64,000 bases of DNA from Nonomuraea fuscirosea (lineage in GTDB: Bacteria > Actinomycetota > Actinomycetes > Streptosporangiales > Streptosporangiaceae), in contig NZ_PVNG01000001.1 in assembly GCF_003001935.1 (NCBI RefSeq), forward strand, positions 682,001 to 746,000, read 5' to 3'. The position numbers were made by a program, and so were the translations under genes. Under the pieces are notes generated by a model. The model searched no databases, was not told the origin of the DNA, and saw only the letters and a program-made list of their open reading frames with translations. Numbering within the stretch: position 1 is the first letter of the stretch; every line of letters starts with the position of its first letter. Positions 17,201-25,053 of the stretch are shown here, piece by piece.

Positions 17201-17513
17201 CGTCCACCGCGGCCGCCCTGGTGTCAAGGAGGTATCCCGGGCTTCGGGTGAGGATGACGTCCCGCCCATGGGGACCGAGCGCCCGCCGGAGCTCCGCGAT
17301 CAGGGCGCGCAGCCGTGCCGGGGCGGAGGGCGGCAGGTCATCGCCCCAGATGTGGTCAGCCAGGCGCCCCACCGACACCACTCGACCGGCGTCGAGAAGC
17401 AGGGCCGCGAGCAGCGACCGCTGCCTGCCGGTCGGTTGCGCGGCCCGGCCGTCCACGGAGATCTCCAGAGGGCCGAGAAGAAGAAACCGTATGTCAGGCG
17501 ACGCATTCCTCAT
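14292..17513 (-). CDS. AfsR-type SARP regulator (OmpR-like DNA-binding, BTAD, NB-ARC, TPR)
   Basis: 1073 aa from ATG 17513, chosen because GGGGAG lies 5-6 nt upstream; the frame is open 46 codons further. Order: winged-helix DNA-binding domain (~1-95, FLLLGPLEISVDG), bacterial transcriptional activation domain (~100-245), NTP-binding NB-ARC module with Walker A GPAGVGKTAL and VLVILDDVAD, then many TPR repeats (~700-1060). Such proteins activate secondary-metabolite genes by binding direct repeats. It lies just outside the central cluster, separated by transposase remnants. Codon 353 is TTA (16457-16455), implying bldA-type developmental control. It may govern the cluster, but no binding-site evidence was found. 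Confidence 0.9.
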   Translation of the reverse strand: MRNASPDIRFLLLGPLEISVDGRAAQPTGRQRSLLAALLLDAGRVVSVGRLADHIWGDDLPPSAPARLRALIAELRRALGPHGRDVILTRSPGYLLDTRAAAVDADQFVSLVEEARRAMEDGLHPEATDLYDQALALWRGSPFDDLSSPAAHAERYRLEELKYEAVEGRAAALLAMGQGRSVIPALTQFVAEQPLRERPHALLMQALFGDGRVSDALSVYQGLRTALVRDLGVDPSDELQRLQQLILEGRPPAKTANPALVPRQLPPASGRFVGRAAALRRLDAGRVNLVVGPAGVGKTALVIHWAHSASGRFPDGQLFLNMRGFDQREPMSLSESLLLLLQGLGVAAKDIPLELDAQVALYRSLLAGRRVLVILDDVADPEQMRALLPGDPGCHAVITSRHRLASLAALDGVERLTLDVLDREETQRLLARSIGEDRLLREPEAAEELMALCGRLPLALSIAVSWIGDHEHRLIAHYVDQLAEQGRLVRLRVEGHERVAVQAALDLSYKALMPAAQRMFRLLSLAGGGEISVAAAAALTRTSHERAVGLLGAVARIHLIKEIGPLRFAAHDLVLEYAAQRCTEEDPAVERESAVRRLLDYYLCTVIGAIEAAGIEVPDLAYDHARPEVTPTPFATKRDALDWLDIEWDNLVVAVSRAATHGPRPYAWLLIEAMHDVLQHRRAHGDWLRIAEIALIAAEREQDPRGQAAMCRLIGLVQWRIADLKSAMDYFERALELSRQASWPQGEAVALQGCGVVFKQLGEPHKAIPLYQRAVEIHHALGSRSGEARGLNNLASAHLMLAQLARAEECLQACLPLTDESGDTHIQTLALVNLALVRRNQARLPEALEALDEALAVAQAVGLRYAEAVTYETFGWTHRDMGRYEQAIDFFGRGLAIAEEVENKRCQIASLVGIAEAESELGRADVALTRLDAALELSEHTGTDLDQVLMDRAEFYHRQGRPRDARVTIDRLLQPSFTVNPLNLPRLHGLLAAIHLEEGDNERCIQVCEDALEITRRSGQRLEYARLLMTLGHARKNAAKEEARSHWEQAHALFTAIGAPEQSKTAALLGQAW

Positions 17514-17644
17514 CCGGCTCCCCATGCAAGATCCATGCGCGATCCATGCGCGCAATTGCCACAGTGCTGCCAAATCCCACTCAGAAATCGGTGGTGCACG
17601 GATGACGCCACAACTCAACGGTAGCGACTGGGCGTGGGGCGAGG

Positions 17645-17960
17645 GGAGCAATGGCTGATCTTGGTCTCACGCAACCAGCCCGCTCTGACCTACCGCAATG
17701 AGACGGCGGACGCGCTCGGAGGTCTACTCGGCCGGAGCGCAGGACCGTCGTCGACCTCCTGAACGAGCCGTCGCCGGGCAGGGCGGCAGGCCCGCTCCCG
17801 GGCGACGGACAAAAAGGCCGGCGCGAGCATGCAGGTGGTGACGTGACGGTGCCAGGGGGTCCATTCGCGGACTTGGTACTGGCCGACCGCACCGCACGAG
17901 CGGCGCTCCCAGGCGGTCACCCCCAACTCTGTGCACACCTGGTCCGGACGACGCGCCCCG
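17645..17960 (-). pseudogene. Remnant of an IS701/IS4-like transposase (C-terminal part)
   Basis: The minus strand encodes QYQVREWTPWHRHVTTCMLA-PAFLSVARE, close to the QYEVR-W-WHRH-TLAMLAHAFL signature of IS701-type DDE transposases. Further on, in a different frame, comes SERVRRLIAVGQSGLVA and a stop, matching the usual C-terminal VRRLL segment. No intact N-terminus, stops and frame change: a decayed insertion sequence. About 200 bp between this and the next remnant show nothing I can identify. Confidence 0.65.
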
Positions 17961-18164
17961 CCCCGGGCATCGAGCAGGGGCGGATTCACCGGGACGGCCA
18001 TCGCGTAAGGCATCTGACGGATAGGGAAGAAGGCCCGCAAACCGGGGTCGCGCCCGTATCCGGAATGGGCGGTGAAGTACCGAAACGGGGTCCCGGCCGC
18101 CGGCTCCTCCCGAAGACCTTCACGTCACTCTCCGTACCCGATCGGCAACGTGAATCAGGATCTA

Positions 18165-18412
18165 CGCATGTAGTACAGGGCACCGGGATCCACGCCCCGG
18201 CACAAGAAGCCACCCGGCCGGGATCTCACCCCAGCCCGCCAGTCCTGCAATACCGCACTGAACCGCATCCGGGCCGCCGTCGAGCGGGCCATTGCCCACC
18301 TGAAATGCTGGAGGGTTCTCAACAACGGATTCCGGCGTTCACCGGAGGAAATCCCGCGGTGCTACGCACCGTCGCCAAACTCCTGGAAGTCTTCCGAGCG
18401 ACGGCCCGTACT
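18165..18412 (+). pseudogene. Remnant of an IS5-group (DDE_Tnp_4) transposase, C-terminal part
   Basis: In one frame the plus strand reads KKPPGRDLTPARQ, then ALNRIRAAVERAIAHLKCWR, then VLNNGFRR, the conserved C-terminal block of these transposases. It continues as NPAVLRTVAKLLEVFRA in another frame, and an upstream VVQGTGIHAP is in that frame too. At least two frameshifts, and no start or upstream catalytic domain, so inactive. It directly precedes the LuxR gene. Confidence 0.7.
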
Positions 18413-18481
18413 GAAACACAGTCCGAACAGATTTTGGGAAGTTCTCCAGCTGTCCGTGAACCATCGAGAGCGGAGAGACCT

Positions 18482-19174
18482 GTGCCGGAAACGGTGACAT
18501 CGTCCCCTATAAACGGAAATGCCTCCCTCAGTGTCGCGCTCCACATCGGAAGCGACGTCATCGCGCATGGCCTTGAGGTCGTCCTGCAGCAGATCGCGGG
18601 TGTCCGCTCCGTGCAGCGTGTGGATCTTCGCTCGCTGCCCGGCCTCATCGAGGACGACGAGACAGATGTCCTGGTCGTCTCCTTCGATCTGTGGTCCGAC
18701 CTCGAGGGGATCTGGGACCCCACCGATCACCGCACCAAGATTCTCGTCACCGGCAGCGATCTGCACACCCGGGAGATAGAGTCCTTCAGTTCTCTCCCCG
18801 TGGACGGGTTCCTCGCTCTCGAGTACATCTCGGCGGAACGTCTCAACGACACGCTCGGCCGACTGGTGAACGGGGAAGTCCCCCTACCCTCCGAACTGGC
18901 CTACAGGCTGTTGAACGAGGCGTATCCGGTGGTGACCCGCCGGAGGCGCGCTCATGTGGAACTCACCGCCCGGGAGAAACAGACGCTGGCGCTGCTCGTG
19001 AAAGGGATGAGCAACAAACAGATCGCCCGAGGTCTCGGCATCTCCACACACGGGGCAAAGCGGCTGGTCACTGCGATACTGCTGAAAATGGGTGTACCGA
19101 ACAGGACCGCGGCCGCGGTGCAGGCGATCGACTCCGGCCTCGTCCCGGAGCGGTCGACCGGGGATTCGGGATAG
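18482..19174 (+). CDS. LuxR/NarL-family transcriptional regulator
   Basis: 230 aa from GTG 18482, chosen because GGAGAG lies just upstream; the frame stays open through the transposase remnant but that part is not this gene. The N-terminal ~150 residues resemble an atypical receiver-like domain (DVLVVSFDLWSDLEGI) lacking a clear phospho-Asp pattern. The C-terminal LuxR HTH (~residues 155-215) reads ELTAREKQTLALLVKGMSNK then QIARGLGISTHGAKRLV. No kinase is adjacent. As the first intact gene at this edge it is a candidate pathway-specific regulator. Confidence 0.85.
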   Translation: MPETVTSSPINGNASLSVALHIGSDVIAHGLEVVLQQIAGVRSVQRVDLRSLPGLIEDDETDVLVVSFDLWSDLEGIWDPTDHRTKILVTGSDLHTREIESFSSLPVDGFLALEYISAERLNDTLGRLVNGEVPLPSELAYRLLNEAYPVVTRRRRAHVELTAREKQTLALLVKGMSNKQIARGLGISTHGAKRLVTAILLKMGVPNRTAAAVQAIDSGLVPERSTGDSG

Positions 19175-19242
19175 CCGGAACCCATGAAGTGACGGTCCGG
19201 CTCCCGGTCCGTCACCGCGCCGCTCCTTTCATCTCTTAAGGT

Positions 19243-20118
19243 GTGATGGCCATCCAGACATCCGTCCTTGAAACGTTCAGCACCGTGTTCACCGGCGAGC
19301 CGCGCGAGGATACGGTGGCTCCGGCTGAAACGGTCGCGCGATCACGCGAAGACGAATACCTCAACGACCTGGCGGACGTGCACGGTCTCGATGAATCCGC
19401 TGTTCTCTCCACTGTGACATCGCGCTCGTATGGAGAAATGGCGGCCAGGGCCCTCGAAGGGTGTGGTGCGGGATCCGGCCACATCGATGTGATCATCCTC
19501 GCCTACGCGAACACCGAGTTCTTCGTCCCGGAAGGCGCCGGCTCGTTCCTGGCCGAGGAATTTCCGTCGGCGAAGATGGTCTACGCCGTCACGGAACAGG
19601 GAAAGCTGGCCCCGTTCACCGCGCTGAAACTCGCGCAGTGTCACCTCCAGGAGGAAGAGTGCGAAAGAGCGGCCGTCGTCGCGATCGAGCAGCGCGCCGT
19701 GCCTCTCGTCGACGACCACGACGCGGGCAGGCCTGAAGTCGATGCTGCCGCGGCGATTCTTCTGTCGCGAGATATATCTGCCGCTAGTACTGAAATGCCG
19801 GGCGTTGCTCTGCGAAAGGTCGGCGGGCAGGCGGAACTCGGTCCGCTGGTGAGAGAGATGTTGCGGATCGTGACGGCACAACTGGACGGCGACCCCCTCA
19901 TCGTCATCGGCGAGCGCATACCGAGTGGCGAGGCCGCTTCCTTTTCGTCCCGTGTCCGTCGGGCGGAAGCCGGCCGTGTTTGCACCGGAGTGTGGGAAAC
20001 GCTCGACCGGAGTCTGCGCGGCGACGACGGCGACGGCGGGTATTCCGGGCCCGTCGTCGCCATGGAATACGAGCCGATGCTGGATCAACTCGGTGTGGCG
20101 TCGATGATCGTGCCGTAG
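19243..20118 (+). CDS. KAS III-like protein lacking the catalytic cysteine
   Basis: 291 aa from GTG 19243 (ATG 19246 is equally possible). It follows the thiolase-fold layout (DVIILAYANTEFFVPEG, ERAAVVAIEQRA, AAAAILLSRD) but is shorter than FabH. Where the nucleophilic Cys should be it has TEQGKLAPFTALKLA. It resembles the protein at 31533-32402, which is paired with a Cys-containing KAS III. This arrangement recalls PqsB/PqsC, where an inactive subunit supports an active one. Its likely active partners are the proteins at 41258-42145 or 32423-33361. Function inferred, not known. Confidence 0.65.
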   Translation: MMAIQTSVLETFSTVFTGEPREDTVAPAETVARSREDEYLNDLADVHGLDESAVLSTVTSRSYGEMAARALEGCGAGSGHIDVIILAYANTEFFVPEGAGSFLAEEFPSAKMVYAVTEQGKLAPFTALKLAQCHLQEEECERAAVVAIEQRAVPLVDDHDAGRPEVDAAAAILLSRDISAASTEMPGVALRKVGGQAELGPLVREMLRIVTAQLDGDPLIVIGERIPSGEAASFSSRVRRAEAGRVCTGVWETLDRSLRGDDGDGGYSGPVVAMEYEPMLDQLGVASMIVP

Positions 20119-20132
20119 CGCCTTCACGCCGT

Positions 20133-20972
20133 TCACACGTGTCCCGCGGCCAGGTAACTACGGGGCAGATCCGGCAGGTTGGCCGGATTGGCGGCCGAGG
20201 ACCAGCGGCCGTACTCGGCGCCCGGCCGGCCGGGCTCGGTCACGACGTCCACGGTCCAGCCGTTGTCCGACAGGAAGCTCCCCGGGTCGTCCGTGCCGAA
20301 CCGCCACGGACTGCTCGCGTCTTCGAGTTTGCGCAGGAAGGATTTCATGTACGGGAAACGGTAGATACCGGTTCCGATCAGATCGACGCACAGGCGGCTG
20401 CCGGGCGCGGAGAGCTTCGCGGCGCGGCGCACCACGTCGCCGGCCAGTTTTTCCGGCAGGTAGAACAGCACCCCCTCGGTGAACCACAGCGTCGGCACCT
20501 GGGGGTCGTGGCCCGCCGCCGCCAGAGCCGCGTCCCAGTCGTCGCCGAGGTCCACCGGAACCGTCCGCAGGTCGCACTGCGGTACGGCGCCGGCCTTGTC
20601 GAGGACGGCTAGCTTGTAGGACAGGACAGTCGGCTGGTCCACCTCGTACACGGTGGTTCCGACCGGCCACGCGAGGCGGTAGGCGCGGGTGTCGAGACCC
20701 GCGCCGAGCCCGACCACCTGCACCAGGCCCGCGGCCAGACCTTTCCCGATGGTGTCGTCGAACCAGCGCGTGCGGATCGGCAGGAAGGGATTGCCCTCGT
20801 CGGAGGCTCGTGAGGTGTGGAAATGCCGAAGGAGTTCGGCGCCTTCCGGTCCGGCGAGCAGCGAGGCGTAGGGATCGTCGAACAGCCGGTCGGGGCGTGC
20901 ACTCTCACGGGCTCTGGCAGCAGCCGTCCACCGTGCGGTCTCGCCGACTCCGTTCATCTTGTCTTCGCCCAT
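20133..20972 (-). CDS. SAM-dependent methyltransferase of the leucine carboxyl methyltransferase-like (TIGR00027) family
   Basis: About 279 aa from ATG 20972; ATG 20957 (MNGVGETARW) is an alternative. Family features are GETARWTAAARARES, PDRLFDDPYA, VQVVGLGAGLDTRAYRL (SAM loop), YEVDQPTVLSYK and TLWFTEGVLFYLPE. In natural-product clusters such enzymes methylate carboxyl or hydroxyl groups. It converges with the KAS III-like gene, with 14 bp between the stops. The substrate may be a carrier-bound or free acid intermediate or the finished product. Confidence 0.85.
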   Translation of the reverse strand: MGEDKMNGVGETARWTAAARARESARPDRLFDDPYASLLAGPEGAELLRHFHTSRASDEGNPFLPIRTRWFDDTIGKGLAAGLVQVVGLGAGLDTRAYRLAWPVGTTVYEVDQPTVLSYKLAVLDKAGAVPQCDLRTVPVDLGDDWDAALAAAGHDPQVPTLWFTEGVLFYLPEKLAGDVVRRAAKLSAPGSRLCVDLIGTGIYRFPYMKSFLRKLEDASSPWRFGTDDPGSFLSDNGWTVDVVTEPGRPGAEYGRWSSAANPANLPDLPRSYLAAGHV

Positions 20973-21132
20973 GGGCAAGCAATGTAACGACCGGCCGGCA
21001 GCGGCAGAATCTCCATACTCCGGCATACCTGATCCGGCAGGGCCTTTGGGACGCCCAATGGGGACTGGCCTGCCGCTATGCGCCCGGCAGAAGCTGGCAG
21101 CGCCAGCAGGATTCGAGAGAAGAGGACGCGTG

Positions 21133-21402
21133 ATGCAGCCGCGAACGGTGGACGACGTACCAACGGTGATCGCCCAGGAGATGGGGCGCGTCCTGGCCGG
21201 CGAACCGCTGGACCTCCACCGGGACTTCTTCCTCGCCGGAGGTGACTCGGTGCGCGCCGTGGAGTTGATCACGCGCCTTGGCGAGCGCTTCAGCGACGGT
21301 ACGGAAGAGGCCAGCGCCCGCCTGTGTTCGGCACTCCTGCTCGCCGTGTTCGAGGACGCGACACCGGAGGCGCTGGCCGCGGTCGTGCGTGAGCACCTCT
21401 GA
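21133..21402 (+). CDS. Discrete acyl/peptidyl carrier protein
   Basis: 89 aa from ATG 21133, or GTG 21130. The phosphopantetheine site is in DFFLAGGDSVRAVELITRLG, with Ser in GGDS, the form typical of NRPS-type carriers. It lies 17 bp before an amidase gene, so the two may act as a unit, for example the amidase releasing or trimming a carrier-bound group. It should need the phosphopantetheinyl transferase at 39040-39417 or another one. Confidence 0.85.
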   Translation: MQPRTVDDVPTVIAQEMGRVLAGEPLDLHRDFFLAGGDSVRAVELITRLGERFSDGTEEASARLCSALLLAVFEDATPEALAAVVREHL

Positions 21403-21419
21403 ACGGGAGGGCGACCCCT

Positions 21420-22931
21420 ATGACCGGTTCCGGTTGGTCGGTCCGGGAGATCGCCGACGCCGTGGCCGCCCGCCGGGTCTCCGCGACGGAGATTCTCGCG
21501 GAGGCCCTCACCCGTATCGACTGCTGCAACAAGGAGTTGCGCCTGGTCGTCACCATCGACGAACGGGCCGAGCGATGGGCGCGCGAGGCCGACGAGGCCG
21601 TACTGCGCGGTGAGTCGCTCGGTCCGCTGCACGGCGTTCCGCTGACAGTGAAGGACAGCTTCTCCACGCGGGGTCTGCGCACCACCGCGGGGTCCCGCGC
21701 CCTCGCCGGCAACGTCCCCAGCCGTGACGCGGACGCCGTGGCCGCGCTCAGAGCGGCCGGCGGCATCGTGTTCGCCAAGACCAACCTGGCGGAGAACTGC
21801 GGTGACCTTCAATCTGCGAACCCCCTGTTCGGGGCGGCTGCCAACCCCTGGGATCCGCGGTACACCACCGGCGGTTCCTCGGGCGGTTCCGCCGGAGCGG
21901 TCGCCGCCCGGTTCTGTGCCGCCGACCTGGGTTCCGACATCGCGGGATCGATCAGGATCCCGGCCGCCGCCTGCGGGGTCTACGGGCATCGGCCGAGCTA
22001 CGGCATCGTGCCGATCCGCGGTCACCACCCCCCGTACCAGCCGATCGAACCGGATCTCGCGGTGGCGGGTCCGCTGGCGTCCACGCCCGGCGACCTCTCC
22101 GTGCTCCTCGACCTTCTGCTCGGCCCGAGCCAGGCGGACAGACCGGCCTGGCGGGTGGAGCTGCCGCCCGCCAGGACCGTACGGCGGGTGGCGATCTGGC
22201 CGGACGATCCGTACTGCCCGGTCGACGCCGAGATTCGCGGCGCACTGGGACACGTGGCCGAGGTGCTGGAAGCCGGCGGCGTGCCTGTCGAGCAGACCCG
22301 GCCGTCCGGCATCCGGCTGGACGAGAGCGACGAGGTGGCCCGCAGGCTACTCGCCTCCGTGGCGCTGCAGGACTACAGCGCCGCGGACATCGCCGCCATC
22401 AACTCCGGCGACCGCGCGCCGGATGACGGCCTCGGCGCGCAGTACGTCGCACAGAGCTACCGGGACTGGATGCAGGCGCACGCCCGGCGCGAGCGGCTGC
22501 GGGCGCGGTGGCAGTCGTTCTTCACGCGCTTCGACGCTCTGCTCCTCCCCGTCGTCCCCTCCTTGGTCGGCCCCCACGACGCCCGCCCGTTCGCCGAGCG
22601 GACCCTGACGGTCGACGGCGCTCCACGCCCGTACTGGGACCAGATGGTGTGGGCCAATCTGACGGGCCCGGCCGGACTTCCGACCACGGTCGTCCCTGTG
22701 CGCCGCGACAGTCGCGGCCTGCCCATCGGCATCGCGGTCGTCGGCCCCTACCTGGAGGACCGTACGCCGCTGTCGCTCGCTCAGCGGCTGTACGAACTGC
22801 TCGAACCTCTCGGGCCCCCACGGGTCCGGCATGGCAATTCAGCCAGCTCTGTCGGGCGGGCACCTGGAGTTAGCCGTGACCGCGGCGCCACGCCAGATTG
22901 TTCCCAAGTCAATCCACTCCCCCGAATGTGA
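21420..22931 (+). CDS. Amidase-signature family amidase
   Basis: 503 aa. The Lys-cisSer-Ser triad is in place: Lys in LTVKDSFSTRG, and the Ser-rich TTGGSSGGSAGAVAARF with SDIAGSIRIPAA. Such enzymes hydrolyse amides or transfer acyl groups, as GatA does. No signal peptide, so cytosolic. The last ~45 residues (after YELLEPLGPP) look unlike the family and may be a read-out tail. Placed after a carrier protein, it could remove a protecting aminoacyl group or release an amide-linked intermediate; the substrate is not evident. Confidence 0.85.
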   Translation: MTGSGWSVREIADAVAARRVSATEILAEALTRIDCCNKELRLVVTIDERAERWAREADEAVLRGESLGPLHGVPLTVKDSFSTRGLRTTAGSRALAGNVPSRDADAVAALRAAGGIVFAKTNLAENCGDLQSANPLFGAAANPWDPRYTTGGSSGGSAGAVAARFCAADLGSDIAGSIRIPAAACGVYGHRPSYGIVPIRGHHPPYQPIEPDLAVAGPLASTPGDLSVLLDLLLGPSQADRPAWRVELPPARTVRRVAIWPDDPYCPVDAEIRGALGHVAEVLEAGGVPVEQTRPSGIRLDESDEVARRLLASVALQDYSAADIAAINSGDRAPDDGLGAQYVAQSYRDWMQAHARRERLRARWQSFFTRFDALLLPVVPSLVGPHDARPFAERTLTVDGAPRPYWDQMVWANLTGPAGLPTTVVPVRRDSRGLPIGIAVVGPYLEDRTPLSLAQRLYELLEPLGPPRVRHGNSASSVGRAPGVSRDRGATPDCSQVNPLPRM

Positions 22932-22954
22932 ATGGCTGGATCGGAGGACCATCC

Positions 22955-23686
22955 ATGCACGCAATCGTCATCGCCGGTGGGAAAGGCACCCGGCTAGGGC
23001 CTTTGACAGCCGAGACCCCTAAGGCGCTGATGAGGTTCGGCGAATTCACCCTGCTGGAGATAACGCTGCTCCGTCTGCGGGAGGCCGGTGCCGACCGGGT
23101 CACCCTCTGCGTCTCCCACCTCGGCGAGGTGATAAGGCAGGTGATCGGTTCGGGTGACGCACTGGGGATCGCCGTCGAGTACTGCCACGACCCGGTTCCG
23201 CTGGGCACCGCGGGTCCGTTGCGGCAGGTACCGCACTGGGAGGAGCCGGCACTGGTGATGAACTGCGACATCCTCACGGCTCTCGACTTCGGCCGCCTGT
23301 ACAGGCTGCACGTCGACTCCGGGGCGAGGATGACGGTCGCGACCCAGCGCCGCCACGTGGTCGTCCCGTTCGGTGTGATCGAGTTCGCCGAGACCGGCCA
23401 CGAGGTGCGGGCCATCAGGGAGAAGCCGTCGCTGCCCTTCGATGTCTCCGCGGGCATCTACGTCGTCGACCCGAAGGCCAAAGACCTGATACCGATGCGG
23501 GAGCCGACGGACATGCCCGCCTTGATGCGTGCCCTGCTTGAAGAGGGACACTCCGTTCAGGCGAGTTCGTTCACCGATGTCTGGCACGACATCGGCACGC
23601 CTGCGGGCTACCAGGCCGCGCAACGGGACTTCGCCGCCGACCCCACCGCCTACCTCGTGCCGAAGATCGCAACCCCGCAGCCATAA
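22955..23686 (+). CDS. Sugar-1-phosphate nucleotidyltransferase
   Basis: 243 aa from ATG 22955, behind CGGAGGACC. The nucleotide-binding loop AIVIAGGKGTRLGPLTAETP with PKALM, the metal-binding Asp in LVMNCDILTALDF, and REKPSLPFDVSAGIYVVDP match the NTP-transferase family (ManC/HddC/RmlA-like). Closest in feel to D-glycero-manno-heptose-1-phosphate and mannose-1-phosphate guanylyltransferase-like proteins, but base and sugar are not resolved. It opens the NDP-sugar gene run 22.9-27.2 kb. Confidence 0.85.
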   Translation: MHAIVIAGGKGTRLGPLTAETPKALMRFGEFTLLEITLLRLREAGADRVTLCVSHLGEVIRQVIGSGDALGIAVEYCHDPVPLGTAGPLRQVPHWEEPALVMNCDILTALDFGRLYRLHVDSGARMTVATQRRHVVVPFGVIEFAETGHEVRAIREKPSLPFDVSAGIYVVDPKAKDLIPMREPTDMPALMRALLEEGHSVQASSFTDVWHDIGTPAGYQAAQRDFAADPTAYLVPKIATPQP

Positions 23687-23745
23687 GCGGATCACCTGCT
23701 CATTTCTTCTCCACTCAGCTGCGAGAACATGAAGGCGAGGACATA

Positions 23746-25053
23746 GTGGTCGTCGAACCTGATGAGGACTCCGCGTACGTGGCGGTGATCGGCCTGGGAT
23801 ACGTGGGCCTGCCGCTCGCCGCGTCGCTCGCCGCGGCCGGCATCCGGGTGGTCGGGATCGACACTGACCCCCGCGTACGCGACGCCGCCCGAGCCGGTCG
23901 GCCCCTCCTGCGGGAGCCGGGCATACCCCGACTGCTCGCCGGTTTGGACGAAAGACAGCTCACCTTCCGCGAGAAGTTGCCGGACGAGCCGCCCCAAGCC
24001 GTCATCGTGTGCGTCGGCACCTCGCCGGACACCGAGAGCGACCAGCCCAACCTGCGGCATGTGGAAGCAGCCATCGACATGATCGCGCCGTCCGTCACCG
24101 ACGACTGCGTCGTGATCGTCCGCAGCACCGTGCCGGTCGGCACCTGCCGCGAGGTCGTGCTGCCCCGGCTGCGGGCGCACACACCGAGGCCACTGCTCGC
24201 GTTCTGCCCCGAGCGCACCATCCAGGGAACCTCGCTCGCGGAACTGCACGCGCTGCCGCAGATCGTCGGCGGCCTCGACGAGCGGTCCGTCAAAGCGGCG
24301 AGCGAGTTGCTCGCTCCCGTCATGCCGGACCGGGTCACCGTCTCCAGCCTGGAGGCCGCCGAGCTGGTGAAGCTGGTGTGCAACGCGCACACCGACCTCA
24401 TCTACGGCTTCGGCAACGAGATCGCCCTGATCGCGGAGGGCCACGCGCTCGACGCCAACGAGGTGATCGACGCCGCCAACCTGCGCTACCCGCGCCCGGA
24501 CATCTCCCGGCCCGGCTACGTCGGCGGAAGCTGCCTCGTCAAGGATCCGTACATGCTGATGCGGGCGGCCCGGCAGGCCGGCCACCACGCCCCGATGGTT
24601 GCCGCGGCCCGGGAGATCAACGAATCGGTGCCGCGGCACGTGGTCGCCAGGGCCGTCACCGAGCTCGAGCGCCGCGGGCGCCCCCTCGCCGACGCCACCG
24701 TCCTGGTGTGTGGCATCGCCTACAAAGGACGGCCCGAGACCGACGACGTACGCGGCTCCGCCGCCGCCGTCGTCCAGGCCCAGCTGACCGGCCGGGTGGC
24801 GCGGCTGCTCGGCCACGACTTCGTCGTCGCGCCCGAGCGGATCGCCGCCATGGGGCTGCACCCCACGCCCCTGATGGACGGGCTGCGCAAGGCGGACGTG
24901 GTGCTGCTCCTGAGCGACCACCCGCGATACGTTCGCGACGACATCGCGGCAGCGCTGACCTCGGCCCCGGTGGTCTTCGACATGTGGGGGCTCTGGCAGG
25001 AGCCGCTCGCCGACGCGGCCGACATCGCGTACATGAGGCTGGGCCGTGGCTGA
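23746..25053 (+). CDS. Nucleotide-sugar 6-dehydrogenase (UDP-glucose/UDP-HexNAc/GDP-mannose dehydrogenase family)
   Basis: 435 aa from GTG 23746. The N-terminal Rossmann domain has VIGLGYVGLPLA; the middle domain carries the catalytic Cys in GGSCLVKDPYML; the C-terminal UDP-binding domain has GIAYKGRPETDDVRGS. It oxidises C6 of an NDP-sugar to the uronic acid with two NAD. The sequence looks WecC/WbpA-like, suggesting a UDP-HexNAc or related substrate. It overlaps the next epimerase by 8 bp, so they form one pathway segment. Confidence 0.9.
   Translation: MVVEPDEDSAYVAVIGLGYVGLPLAASLAAAGIRVVGIDTDPRVRDAARAGRPLLREPGIPRLLAGLDERQLTFREKLPDEPPQAVIVCVGTSPDTESDQPNLRHVEAAIDMIAPSVTDDCVVIVRSTVPVGTCREVVLPRLRAHTPRPLLAFCPERTIQGTSLAELHALPQIVGGLDERSVKAASELLAPVMPDRVTVSSLEAAELVKLVCNAHTDLIYGFGNEIALIAEGHALDANEVIDAANLRYPRPDISRPGYVGGSCLVKDPYMLMRAARQAGHHAPMVAAAREINESVPRHVVARAVTELERRGRPLADATVLVCGIAYKGRPETDDVRGSAAAVVQAQLTGRVARLLGHDFVVAPERIAAMGLHPTPLMDGLRKADVVLLLSDHPRYVRDDIAAALTSAPVVFDMWGLWQEPLADAADIAYMRLGRG

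Noticed and set aside
17843..18481. Upstream extension of the LuxR frame
   Set aside because: It passes through a transposase remnant; a GTG with GGAGAG at 18482 fits the family start.
20133..22253. 706-codon minus-strand frame as one long protein
   Set aside because: Only the part from about 20972 downward is a methyltransferase; the rest is antisense to the carrier and amidase genes.
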